From IMG/VR virus record IMGVR_UViG_3300042907_001596, positions 86,441 through 150,440 of that record: 64,000 nucleotides of DNA. One strand, given 5' to 3'. This document shows positions 48,791 through 57,837 of the stretch, one piece after another. A model generated the notes under the pieces. That model did not search any database. It was not told the origin of the DNA and saw nothing but the letters and a program-made list of their open reading frames with translations. The position numbers and the translations under genes were made by a program. Position 1 is the first letter of the stretch. Every line of letters starts with the position of its first letter. The stretch is from a virus.

Positions 48791-48913
48791 ATGAACATCA
48801 TCGGACAGATCGTAAGCGAGGCGTCGGCATCCGTCGTCCGCGCACCGCAGAACCTCTGGTTGGACAAGACCGACAAGGTCGAGGCCGAAGAGAAAAAAGA
48901 GGGGGACTCCTAA
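48791..48913 (+). CDS. hypothetical 40-aa protein
   Basis: This short ORF starts at ATG 48791 with AGGGAGAG upstream and encodes MNIIGQIVSEASASVVRAPQNLWLDKTDKVEAEEKKEGDS, a helix plus charged tail. Tight spacing on both sides (13 and 29 bp) within an operon and a good ribosome site support it. Function unknown. Confidence 0.5.
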   Translation: MNIIGQIVSEASASVVRAPQNLWLDKTDKVEAEEKKEGDS

Positions 48914-48942
48914 TGCCCCGCACCCATTAGAAAGGTAGCACC

Positions 48943-49326
48943 ATGACCGTAGGACTCTCCACGGTAAACCTGGCGAACGCCATGCTCAACGGGATCCGTG
49001 GCACTGCGTTCAACAACGCCGCCACCCACATCGCCCTGCACGTTGGCGACCCCGGTGCTGCTGGGACAACCAACCCGTCGGCCGTCACTGTCCGGCAGGC
49101 TGCGACCTTCGCGGCGGCAGCGACCGGCGCGATTGCGCTGTCGGCCTCTCCGACTGCGTGGAACATGACTGCGTCCGAGTCGATCACGCACATCAGTGTG
49201 TGGTCGGCTTCGACCGCCGGTTCCTTCCTCTGGTCGGCAGCACTGTCGGTGAGCAAGACGGTGGCCAACGGCGACACCCTCACCCTAAACACCTGCGGCT
49301 TGTCCCTCGCACCTTTGGCGGCGTAA
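48943..49326 (+). CDS. tail-associated structural protein, 127 aa
   Basis: The protein matches a common actinophage structural pattern: LANAMLNGIRGTAFNNAATHIALHVGDPGAAGTTNPSAVTVRQAATFAAAATG, then SITHISVWSASTAGSFLWSAALSVSKTVANGDTLTL. Such proteins are small beta-structured tail or fibre-associated components. ATG 48943 has AAAGG upstream. It precedes the giant fibre gene with only a UUCG-type hairpin between. Virion location inferred. Confidence 0.7.
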   Translation: MTVGLSTVNLANAMLNGIRGTAFNNAATHIALHVGDPGAAGTTNPSAVTVRQAATFAAAATGAIALSASPTAWNMTASESITHISVWSASTAGSFLWSAALSVSKTVANGDTLTLNTCGLSLAPLAA

Positions 49327-49333
49327 CTCCGCC

Positions 49334-49349
49334 GGTGCCTTCGGGCACC
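49334..49349 (+). terminator. UUCG-loop hairpin between two tail genes
   Basis: GGTGCC-TTCG-GGCACC (49334-49349) is a perfect 6-bp stem with a very stable tetraloop, 8 bp after a stop codon. There is no T-run, so it may only weaken readthrough or protect an mRNA end. Confidence 0.45.
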
Positions 49350-49382
49350 ACAGAATGACCGGTGGAGAGGCGGAGGTGAGCT

Positions 49383-52300
49383 ATGGCAGTCGCTTTCGTC
49401 TCCACCGGCCCTGGTGGAACCGGCACTGCGGCCAGTTTGTCGTGGACGCACTCGCTCGCTTCGGTGAGCAACGGTTACGTCATCGTCTACGCCATGGCAG
49501 GGGGGTCGACCCCGACCTCGACGGCGACAGTCGGCGGCGTCAGCATGACAAGGCTGTGCGACTACGTCACATGGTCTGACGGTGGCATCTACGCCCTGAC
49601 GGCGTTCGGTTTGGCGACCAGCCTGACGGGCAATCAAACGGTTGTGGTCACCTATTCTTCATCGACCGAAGCCAGCGCGTCGTCTGTCTTTTACTCCGGC
49701 GTCAACTCCGCACAGCTTCCGCCAACCATCGCAACGGGCACTACCGTTTCAACGCTGTTCTCCAACAGCAGCACGGCCTGGTCTAGCGCAGTCACCCGGC
49801 CTGCTGGCGGATATGTTTCGCACTCCTTCGGCTCGCGTGTCGCGGCGGTCAGTCTCACCGGCGGAACACTGCGGTGGCAGCGATCAACAACCGGTGTGGC
49901 CGACACGGTGACCAGCAGAAACTTCCTATACGTCCAAGACGCGGCGGCGACAACAACATTCTCAGGATCCGCTACCGGGCGCGGCTGGGGAGCCGTCCGT
50001 ATCCAGTTAAATCCCGCCCCCGTCACCGCCAACGCTTCGCTGGCAGTCACTGCAACGCCGACAGCGGGCGTCATAAAAAATCCTGCCACAGTTAAGGGCA
50101 CTGCGGAATCAGCGTTAGCGTCGAGTGTTGCGATCCCCGCGCATGCCGTGGGTGATGTAATTGTCATCTTTGGGTATCTGAATGGCCTCGCCACCCCACC
50201 CACGGCACCAACCGCTTCAGGCACCGTTCCGGCGTGGGTTCCGATTCAAAGCGGCGGCGGTAACTCTAATGGCGGCGGCGCATGGTATTTCGTCGCCACC
50301 AGCAACAATCATACGTCGGGGACGTGGGGTAGCTGCTCCGGCCTTACTGCGGTAGTGATTCAAGGCGCAAAAACCACGTCGTCACCCATAGGTGGTTTTG
50401 CACTATCGAACGCTAACGTAGTCAACTCTGTTACCGCGCCTGCAATTACACAACGTGTGACCGACGGCTCTAGCTGCCTGCTGTATTTCCACGGCCACCG
50501 GAACTGTACGGCCTGGGGATCTGCGCCTACCGGATTTACTAGGCGCACCGCCGTGGCAGGCACGTCAGGCTTATGCCTCAACACCAAAGATGATCCAAAG
50601 TCTGACGGTGCCGCGACGCAAACAAATACCGGCAACGGCGGCGCTTTGGGTCAGACAATCGAAATTATGGCGGCTTCGGCCCCAACCTTAGTTGACGCCT
50701 CTGTGCCGGTCACGGCAACGCGGACGGCAGCCGCAAGCAATGCTGCTCGCGCCAACGCTACCCCAGCCGTCACCGCTACCCTGACGGCGGGCGTTGTAAA
50801 AAGTGGCGTCGACTTCAACAGTCAAACAAGTACTCTCACCGGAACATCCGGTGCTGCTTCTGCCTCAATTCCTTTCACCGCCTTATTGGGTGCAGATGTT
50901 TTTGTAGCTATCTCAACCGCAACGGCTGTGCAGCGAACAATCACGTCGTGCAGCTATGGCGGCGTGGCAATGACGCTTATCGCCAACATAGGCCATGGCA
51001 GCGACACAAGTACGCTCTATGGCACTACGGCCCTGTACCGTTTGGCCGGATCGGGTTCGGGCGCGTCAAAAACAGCCGCATTTACGTTCAATGCGAACAC
51101 GGCTCATTCCGCAACTGTTTTTTCTTACAGTGGAGTCGGAAGTGTAGGCACTGCAACAACTTCATTCGGCAGTGCTTCGCCGTCAATCGGCCCGATTGCG
51201 TGCGCCAGCGGGGATGTGATTGTTGGTGTTATCGGAACCGGCGTAAGCAACCTTGGTTCTGCTATCACGGCGACTAGCGGCGGCACTAACCGTGCCATTA
51301 CAAACAGCGTCGCCAACTATGCCGGGTTAGCAGTTTCTGATTCAGCCGCGACAGGCACCACGTTTAGCGCTACGCAATCATCCGCTTTGGGCTGGTCTGG
51401 TATCGCACTCGTCCTTAGTACCGGGACGGTTACCGCCGCCGCCGCCGATGCCACCCTGGCCGTTACTGCTAATCGCACCGCGAACGCTGTTGTCGTTACC
51501 CAAGTAAGCTCCACTACTCTGGCAGGAACCGCCACTCGTACAGCAACAGCGACCCGCAATCACGCCGCCGACGCTTCGCTCCCGGTCACCGCCACCCTCA
51601 ACGGGGTGTTCCCCTACATCTTCCCGTTTGCCCTCGACGGCAGTCCGTCGGTGGCCCGCAACGCCGTCGTCAACGCCCCCCTGGCCGTCACCGCCACGCC
51701 GACCGCAACGGCCAGCATCCAGGCTCGCGCCAACGTCAGCCTGCCTGTCACGGCCAGTCGGCCATCTGCTGCTACCCGCAATCAGTTCGCCACCACTACC
51801 ACGCTGGCGGCGACGGGAACCTTAACGGGATCGGCCGGACTCCAATTCGTCGCCAACGCCAGCCTCCCGGTCACCGCCACCGTTACTGCTGCCGCTTCCC
51901 TCGCCGCCGCCGGAGCAGCCACCAGGGCTGTCACCGCCACCTTTACGGCAACAGCAACCCGCAACGCCGTCGTCAACGCTAATGCCCCCTTTACCGCTAC
52001 CTTTAATGCCACCGCCAGAAGCCAGACCGCAGCCAACTCCAGCTTGGCTCTGACGGCAGCGTTCACCGCCACCAGTACCCGCAACCACGTCGCCAATGCG
52101 TCCTTCGCAGCAACGACGAATCGGGCCGGAGCCGCCAGCGCCCAAGCCTCCGCCAGCACCGCCGTAGCGGTCACCGCCGCACCTTCTGCCACCGCCGCCG
52201 TCGCCGGAATAGCCGCTGCACTTCTGACTCTCGTTGACACCCCGACCTCCGCCGCTATTCGCAACCAGTTCGTCAACTCGACCACGCTGGCCCTCACTGC

Positions 52301-55277
52301 CGTCCTTGCCGGGGCTGCTAACGCTCAGGCCGTCGCCAACACCAGCTTGCCGGTCAGCATCGCACCGACCTCCGCCGCAACCCGCAACCAGTTCGTCACC
52401 TCCACCACCCTGGCCGCTACCGCTACCCGCACGGCTGCGGTCAGCAATCAAGCCGTCGCGGCTGCTGCGCTGCCGGTCACCGCCACCCTGACCGCAGCGG
52501 CATCTACCGCCAGAATCGCAGCCGGTTCACTTGCCACTACTGCGACCCTGACTTCAACAGCGACCCGTAACGCCATCGTCAACGCCGCACTCCCGTTCAC
52601 CGCCACCCCGACGGGGGCTATCAGCAACCAGGCCGTTGCTAACTCCAGCCTGCCAGTTACGGCGTCAACCCCCGCGACCTCGACACGCAACCATTTCGCC
52701 AACGCCGCCTTGGCCGTCACCGCCACTCGCACCGGGGTGATCTCGCAGAACTACGTCACCTCAACATTTCTGTCGGTCACTGCAAATCTCACCGCCACCA
52801 GTACCCGCAACCACGTCGCCAATACGTCATTAGCCGCCACCGCCGTTCTCAACGGGGTGTTCCCCTACATCTTCCCGTTTGCCTTGGATGGCAGCCCGTC
52901 GGTCATCCGCACTATGAACATGCTGGCGGCACAGGCTGTCACCGCCACGCGGGAAGCGGCAACCACCGTCCAGGCTGTCGCCAACGCCACTACCTTGTCG
53001 GTGACGGCGGGCATCACTTCCGCCGCAGCCCGCAACCATTTCACCGCCGCTTCGCTGCCGGTAACAGCCACGCTGTCGGGGGCGGCACGCAACCAAGCCG
53101 CCGCCAACGCCAACCTCCCGGTCACCGCTACACGGACTGCTGCTAGCACCCGCAGCCAGTTCGCCAGCGCCGCCCTGCCGGTCACCCTCAACGGTGTCTT
53201 CCCGTACATCTTCCCGTTCTTGCTGGATGGCACATCAGCGATCCGCAACGCCAACGCACTGTCAGCACTGGCGGTCACGGCGACTCCGACGGCTGCGGCG
53301 ACGATTACTACCTCCGCTGCGTCCGCAATCACGATCACCGCAACACCGTCAGCCCAGCCCAAACTCCAGGCGGTGGTCAACGCCAGCCTGCCGGTGGGCG
53401 TCACCTTCACCGCCTCTACTACCCGAAGTCAGTTCGCGAACTCCTCCTTGGCGCTGACGAGCACCACCATCAATGCCGGAAACTTCTCCCCGGCGGCGGG
53501 GAACACCCCGATGGTGATCACCGCGACTTTGACGGGAAGCGGAACCCGCAACGCCGTCGTCAACGCAGCGCTGGCCCTCACCTCCACCCCCACCGGCCTG
53601 CTCAACCAGGGCCAGCCCTTCAGTGCCTCCCTGGCGGTGACCTCCACGCTGGTCGGGGTGGCCAGTCGCGGACAAAGAATAGATGCGTCCCTAGCGGTGA
53701 CCGCTGCCCGTCCGGCTACCGGGATCCGCAACGCCGTCGTTAATGCGGCTTTGGCTGTCGCCGCGACGACGACCTCCGCCCTCGCCGTGGCGGCACAGAT
53801 AGCGGCTGATGTTGCCAGCACCGCGACCCTGACCTCGACGGCGACCCGCACCGCCGTAGGAAATGCTCTGCTGGGCGTCACCGCTTCCCGTACTGCCGCC
53901 GCCCGACAGAACTATGCGACCTCCGCCAACCTTGTGGTCACAGCCAGCATGATTGCTGTGGAGCAGGCGTCCGTCGTCGCCAACCAGAACTTGACGGCGA
54001 CCTCGACGGCGACGGCGACGGCCACCCGCAACCGATTTGTCGCGTCAACATTGGTGATCACCGGAACCCCGGCCGCAGCGGTATCGCAGCGGTACGCGGC
54101 TAATGCCGACCTCGACCTGGCGGCGACGGCCGACGGATCGGGCACCCGCAACCAGTTCGCCGCCGCCGCTTTGGCGGTGACCGCGACACCGTCATCAACC
54201 GCAGGCCGGGGCCAGCCCATCCTGGCGGCATTGGCGGTGACGGCGTCCCCAACTGCTTCCGCCGTCCGCAGCGCCATCGCCACTACGGCTTTGTCGGTTA
54301 TCGCCACCCCGATCGCGGCGGTGTCACAGAACTATGCGACCAACACGTCACTAGCCGTCACGGCGATTCTGACGGCGACCGATACCCGCAACCAGTTCGC
54401 TAACGCCTCCCTAGCGGTCACCTCAACGACGACGAACACCGTCGCGATGTCGGCCCGCATTGACGCCCCGCTGGTCATCACCGTCACCCGCAGCGGAACC
54501 GTGACCCGCAACCAGTTCTCCGCCGCCAGTTTGGCTGTCACCGCCAGCCCGACGGCCACCATCTTCTGGGGCTTCGGGGCGCAAGCCTATCTCGTCGTTA
54601 CCGCCACCACGGCCGGATCCTGCACGAGGAATCACTTCACCGGGGCGTTCACCATCCCGATCACCGCCACGACTTCGGCAGCCGGAATCGGCAGCGGTCA
54701 ACTTTCCACCTTCACCACCGGCACCGCGTCCCTCACCGCCGATGTCGGGAGGGGGCAGCCCTTCGCTGCCGCTTTGACGGCGACCGCTACCCCCACGGCT
54801 ACCCCGTCGAAAGGGCAGTCGCTCGCGGCAAGCCTCCCGGTCACCGCCGCCGTGTCGTCGTCCGGTACCCGCAACCAGTTCATCAACGCCAGCCTGGCAG
54901 TAACGGCAACCCCTGCGGCGCTAGCCAACACCAGCACGTCCTTCAGCGCGACCCTGCCGGTCACAGCCAGCCGGACGGCTGCGCTGACCCGAGGACAGGC
55001 CCTCAATGCCGCCCTGGTCGTGACCAGCAGCCGCCCCACTTCTGTGGGTGTGGCCTACGCAGTCAGCGCCAACACGCTGGCGGTGACCGGCACTTTCTTG
55101 TGCGGAGTGACTTTATCGCGGATCATCAATGCCAATCAGAGCATCAACTGCTCCGTGCCGGAAATGAGGTTGAAGCTCGACGCCAGTGTCATCGCCGTCT
55201 TGGTCGTCACCGAAACGTCCGACCCCACCAACATTACCGAACTACGACCGGGCAACTTCTTTGCCTACTATCTCTGA
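49383..55277 (+). CDS. giant repeat fibre/adhesin, 1964 aa
   Basis: Residues 1-~680 consist of three beta-sandwich domains of the same kind as the genes at 9092 and 56707 (first MAVAFVSTGPGG...RGWGAVRIQLN, last SSALGWSGIALVLSTG). From ~680 to ~1900 the protein is a tandem array of ~20-residue units of the form L-x-V-T-A-T-x-T-A-x-x-T-R-N-Q-x-x-N-A-S. A cassette NGVFPYIFPFALDG is inserted three times. The last ~60 residues form a non-repetitive cap (ADPTNITELRPGNFFAYYL-like end). It is probably a long flexible virion fibre for cell-surface contact. GGCGGAGGTGAG ribosome site. Confidence 0.7.
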   Translation: MAVAFVSTGPGGTGTAASLSWTHSLASVSNGYVIVYAMAGGSTPTSTATVGGVSMTRLCDYVTWSDGGIYALTAFGLATSLTGNQTVVVTYSSSTEASASSVFYSGVNSAQLPPTIATGTTVSTLFSNSSTAWSSAVTRPAGGYVSHSFGSRVAAVSLTGGTLRWQRSTTGVADTVTSRNFLYVQDAAATTTFSGSATGRGWGAVRIQLNPAPVTANASLAVTATPTAGVIKNPATVKGTAESALASSVAIPAHAVGDVIVIFGYLNGLATPPTAPTASGTVPAWVPIQSGGGNSNGGGAWYFVATSNNHTSGTWGSCSGLTAVVIQGAKTTSSPIGGFALSNANVVNSVTAPAITQRVTDGSSCLLYFHGHRNCTAWGSAPTGFTRRTAVAGTSGLCLNTKDDPKSDGAATQTNTGNGGALGQTIEIMAASAPTLVDASVPVTATRTAAASNAARANATPAVTATLTAGVVKSGVDFNSQTSTLTGTSGAASASIPFTALLGADVFVAISTATAVQRTITSCSYGGVAMTLIANIGHGSDTSTLYGTTALYRLAGSGSGASKTAAFTFNANTAHSATVFSYSGVGSVGTATTSFGSASPSIGPIACASGDVIVGVIGTGVSNLGSAITATSGGTNRAITNSVANYAGLAVSDSAATGTTFSATQSSALGWSGIALVLSTGTVTAAAADATLAVTANRTANAVVVTQVSSTTLAGTATRTATATRNHAADASLPVTATLNGVFPYIFPFALDGSPSVARNAVVNAPLAVTATPTATASIQARANVSLPVTASRPSAATRNQFATTTTLAATGTLTGSAGLQFVANASLPVTATVTAAASLAAAGAATRAVTATFTATATRNAVVNANAPFTATFNATARSQTAANSSLALTAAFTATSTRNHVANASFAATTNRAGAASAQASASTAVAVTAAPSATAAVAGIAAALLTLVDTPTSAAIRNQFVNSTTLALTAVLAGAANAQAVANTSLPVSIAPTSAATRNQFVTSTTLAATATRTAAVSNQAVAAAALPVTATLTAAASTARIAAGSLATTATLTSTATRNAIVNAALPFTATPTGAISNQAVANSSLPVTASTPATSTRNHFANAALAVTATRTGVISQNYVTSTFLSVTANLTATSTRNHVANTSLAATAVLNGVFPYIFPFALDGSPSVIRTMNMLAAQAVTATREAATTVQAVANATTLSVTAGITSAAARNHFTAASLPVTATLSGAARNQAAANANLPVTATRTAASTRSQFASAALPVTLNGVFPYIFPFLLDGTSAIRNANALSALAVTATPTAAATITTSAASAITITATPSAQPKLQAVVNASLPVGVTFTASTTRSQFANSSLALTSTTINAGNFSPAAGNTPMVITATLTGSGTRNAVVNAALALTSTPTGLLNQGQPFSASLAVTSTLVGVASRGQRIDASLAVTAARPATGIRNAVVNAALAVAATTTSALAVAAQIAADVASTATLTSTATRTAVGNALLGVTASRTAAARQNYATSANLVVTASMIAVEQASVVANQNLTATSTATATATRNRFVASTLVITGTPAAAVSQRYAANADLDLAATADGSGTRNQFAAAALAVTATPSSTAGRGQPILAALAVTASPTASAVRSAIATTALSVIATPIAAVSQNYATNTSLAVTAILTATDTRNQFANASLAVTSTTTNTVAMSARIDAPLVITVTRSGTVTRNQFSAASLAVTASPTATIFWGFGAQAYLVVTATTAGSCTRNHFTGAFTIPITATTSAAGIGSGQLSTFTTGTASLTADVGRGQPFAAALTATATPTATPSKGQSLAASLPVTAAVSSSGTRNQFINASLAVTATPAALANTSTSFSATLPVTASRTAALTRGQALNAALVVTSSRPTSVGVAYAVSANTLAVTGTFLCGVTLSRIINANQSINCSVPEMRLKLDASVIAVLVVTETSDPTNITELRPGNFFAYYL
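51430..55100 (+). repeat. coding tandem array of ~60-bp units
   Basis: About 3.6 kb within the fibre gene encodes degenerate ~20-residue units; by length there is room for some 50-60 units. Near-identical DNA is visible in places, e.g. the cassette coding for NGVFPYIFPFALDG near 51598 and 52850 (identical over more than 30 bp), with a diverged third copy near 53188. The array could expand and contract by recombination. Confidence 0.75.
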
Positions 55278-55286
55278 AAGGAAATC

Positions 55287-56705
55287 ATGGTACTCAAGTC
55301 CACCTGGGCCTCCGGCGAAGTGCTGACCGCCGCCAACTTCAACGAGGTGGCCACCGACATCAACACGTTGTCCAACGCCGTCCAGTTCGCCACCAACGTC
55401 ACGGCTAACGGAACCACCACCCTGACCGTCGCCAGCGCGGGTGTTCAGGAGTTCACCGGCACCGCCAACCAGACCGTGGTGCTGCCGACTACGTCGGTGC
55501 TTGCTGGTGAACGCCACCGCATCATCAACAACTCGACCGGCGCGGTGACGGTACAGTCCTCCAACCTGACGACCGTCACTGTCTTGGCGACGAACACCAG
55601 CGGCTTATTCATCGCACTGGTTGCCACGCCGACGGCTCCGACCCACTGGGATGCCCAGTACTTCGCGGGCAAGTATGCGGCTGGCAAGGCGGTGACCTTC
55701 AACAACTCGCTGACGCTGGCCGGTACTGACGCGACCACGATGACGTTCCCCGGCGCGTCCGACACCGTGGTAACGCTGGCTGCGGCCCAGGCACTTACCA
55801 GCAAGACCCTGACCACCCCGACCCTGACGACCCCGGTGATTACCGGAACGGTGACCGGCACCTACACCCTTGGTGGCACCCCCACCTTCCCCACTCTGAA
55901 CCAGAACACCACCGGCACCGCAGCGAACGTCACCGGCACCGTCGCGGTGGCCAACGGCGGCACCGGCTCCACCTCCTTGGTCACTGCCGCTACCGCTTCC
56001 AGTGTGGCTGCGCGAGATGCCAACGCCAACCTTTTCGCTGACAACTTCATCAGCGTGGTGGAGTCCACCGCGACGGCGGCAGGCACGACGACCCTCACCA
56101 TCGCCAGCGGTGGTGTTCAGGTGTTCACCGGCTCTCTAATACAGACGGTGGTTTTGCCCAGCACCTCAGTCACCGCAGGCATGTCATGGACGGTCATCAA
56201 CCAGTCCACCAATTACATCCAGGTGGCTTCCTCCTTGGGCAACTCCATCTCGACGCCGTGGCCTAACGGCCGCATCAACCCTTCCGTAGCGATGATGTTC
56301 ACCGCGACGGCGGCGACCCCCACGACGGCAGCACACTGGAGGGCGACCTCCTTGTCCGACGCGGATCGCCGGACGATTCCGCGTATAGGCACTGTCGCCT
56401 CTGCTGCCGCCCCGGCCATCAACACCGACCTCTTCGATCAGTTCAACATCACCGCGCTGGCGACGGCGATCACGTCAATGTCAACCAACCTGTCGGGTCA
56501 GCCCGCTGACGGTCAAAAGTTGACGATCCGCATCACCGGGGATGCGACTCCGCGTGCGATCACCTGGGGTTCCGGCTTCATCAATTCCGGTGTAGCGACC
56601 CTGCCGACCACGACTGTAGCCTCTAAAACCCATCTGGTCGGTCTGATATACGACGAGTCAAAAACCAAGTGGGTTTGTGCCGCCTCCGACGTGATCGGAT
56701 ACTGA
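55287..56705 (+). CDS. tail fibre protein, 472 aa
   Basis: It starts with the fibre opening STWASGEVLTAANFNEVATDINTLSN. Two related beta blocks follow (TLTVASAGVQEFTGTANQTVVLP and TLTIASGGVQVFTGSLIQTVVLP, an internal duplication) separated by a shaft segment with TLTTPTLTTPVITG and the phage-fibre motif VAVANGGTGSTSL. The C-terminal ~120 residues form a distinct head (FDQFNITALATAITSMSTNLSGQPADGQKLTIRITGD). Typical of adhesins displaying a head on a trimeric shaft. GAAAGGA precedes the ATG. Receptor unknown. Confidence 0.8.
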   Translation: MVLKSTWASGEVLTAANFNEVATDINTLSNAVQFATNVTANGTTTLTVASAGVQEFTGTANQTVVLPTTSVLAGERHRIINNSTGAVTVQSSNLTTVTVLATNTSGLFIALVATPTAPTHWDAQYFAGKYAAGKAVTFNNSLTLAGTDATTMTFPGASDTVVTLAAAQALTSKTLTTPTLTTPVITGTVTGTYTLGGTPTFPTLNQNTTGTAANVTGTVAVANGGTGSTSLVTAATASSVAARDANANLFADNFISVVESTATAAGTTTLTIASGGVQVFTGSLIQTVVLPSTSVTAGMSWTVINQSTNYIQVASSLGNSISTPWPNGRINPSVAMMFTATAATPTTAAHWRATSLSDADRRTIPRIGTVASAAAPAINTDLFDQFNITALATAITSMSTNLSGQPADGQKLTIRITGDATPRAITWGSGFINSGVATLPTTTVASKTHLVGLIYDESKTKWVCAASDVIGY

Positions 56706-56706
56706 T

Positions 56707-57375
56707 ATGGCCGTCACGTTTGATGCGAGTGCGTCTGATAACGGCAGCAAAGGACTCTTTGACGGCAGTACGTTAAGCACGCAGTTCACGCACGTCAGTG
56801 GTGCTGGCACTGACCGCATGGCAATCGTCCTGGGCAAATACCACGATTCAAGTTCGACCGCATCCGGCAGCATCACCATCGGTGCGTCGTTTGGTGTACA
56901 GCCCATGACCGCGCTGGGGTCGGTGATGTTCAACAACGGCACAGGCGACAAGGCCACCCTGTTCTACCTGGCCAACCCGCCCACCGGAAACCAGACGGTG
57001 CTTGTGACGGCCACCGCGCCCCAGGTCAATCGCGGGATAATCGGGATTTCGATGACGTTCGCGGGAGTGAAAGGACTTGGCCCCCTGGCCAGCAGCGCCG
57101 GTACAGGGTCTGTTAATGCCACAATAACCTACGGCGGGTTTGCCAACGGACTCGTGGTAACCGCAATGGGCTGGGCCTCCCCAGGCATGTTTTCCGGCCC
57201 CGGCAGTGTTGGCGTTGCCTACAAGGCGCAGGCAGAAGGCACCCGTGACAGTCATATGGTGGCGGATACAGCGAATGGCCCCTACACCCAAACCGGCACC
57301 GCGCAAGACGCAACTCCGTGGGGGATTCTTGGAGTTTCCCTGGTCGGGGATTCTCCGTTTTTTGCGATGATGTGA
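56707..57375 (+). CDS. beta-sandwich fibre-associated protein, 222 aa
   Basis: The whole protein is one copy of the domain that opens the fibres at 9092 and 49383: MAVTFDASASDNGSK, QFTHVSGAGTDRMAIVLG, NPPTGNQTVLVTATAP, ending WGILGVSLVGDSPFF. It starts 2 bp after the previous stop. It may be a stand-alone tip or a duplicated head domain. Its DNA is somewhat less GC-rich than its neighbours. Function inferred only from homology within the window. Confidence 0.65.
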   Translation: MAVTFDASASDNGSKGLFDGSTLSTQFTHVSGAGTDRMAIVLGKYHDSSSTASGSITIGASFGVQPMTALGSVMFNNGTGDKATLFYLANPPTGNQTVLVTATAPQVNRGIIGISMTFAGVKGLGPLASSAGTGSVNATITYGGFANGLVVTAMGWASPGMFSGPGSVGVAYKAQAEGTRDSHMVADTANGPYTQTGTAQDATPWGILGVSLVGDSPFFAMM

Positions 57376-57441
57376 TGCTCCTACTGCCCTGCCTTCTTCC
57401 CCTTGATGTGACAAAAGAGATGAACGACGAAAGGAACCACG

Positions 57442-57759
57442 ATGGCCAAGTTTGATGAGGTTTTTGCCGACCTCCAAGCCAAGATGAACGCCGCGATGGC
57501 CGTGATCGCCCAAGACCCGGTGATGGCTGCTCAGGTTCGGGAAGCCATCGACAACGCCCAGACCGCCGCCGAAATCGAAGAGGCGGCTGCCCAAGACGAC
57601 GCTCGCGCCAACGCTTTGAACGCGATGGTGGTCAACGTGCGCGGCATCCTGGCTGAGGCCGTAGGCGAGGAGCCTCCCGTCGAGGAGCCGGTGGAGGAGC
57701 CTCCCGTCGAGGAGCCGGTGGAGGAGCCTCCCGTCGAGGAGCCGCCCGTCGAGGAGTGA
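57442..57759 (+). CDS. helical protein with PPVEEPVEE repeat tail, 105 aa
   Basis: The N-terminal ~70 residues are helical (MAKFDEVFADLQAKMNAAMAVIAQDPVMAAQVREAIDNAQTAAEIEEAAAQDDARANALNAMVVNVRGILAEAVG). The C-terminal ~35 residues are tandem E-E-P-P-V/E-E-P-V units, encoded by near-perfect 15-30 bp DNA repeats (57661-57755). A similar charged-proline tail (PVEVEV) ends the protein at 47484. AAAGGAA ribosome site. Likely a virion spacer or assembly protein; unproven. Confidence 0.6.
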   Translation: MAKFDEVFADLQAKMNAAMAVIAQDPVMAAQVREAIDNAQTAAEIEEAAAQDDARANALNAMVVNVRGILAEAVGEEPPVEEPVEEPPVEEPVEEPPVEEPPVEE

Positions 57760-57767
57760 CCCCCGAC

Positions 57768-57807
57768 CCTGTACCTCCCCGATCCTCAGCCCTGAAAAGG
57801 TGTAAGG
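57768..57807 (+). promoter_or_regulatory. class II late promoter-like site
   Basis: CCTGTA (57768-57773), 21 bp, AAAAGGTGTAAGG (57795-57807). The gene start is 70 bp downstream, so the second box is 43 bp from the start codon and far from the ribosome site (GAGGAGG). Confidence 0.6.
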
Positions 57808-57837
57808 GTCAATCCACGCCTAGTCGAGGAGGAACAG

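Noticed and set aside
57388-57420. CCTGCC-N19-AAAAGAGATG before the 105-aa gene as a class II site
   Set aside because: Both the box and the spacing deviate from the 21-bp family; too weak to list as a feature.
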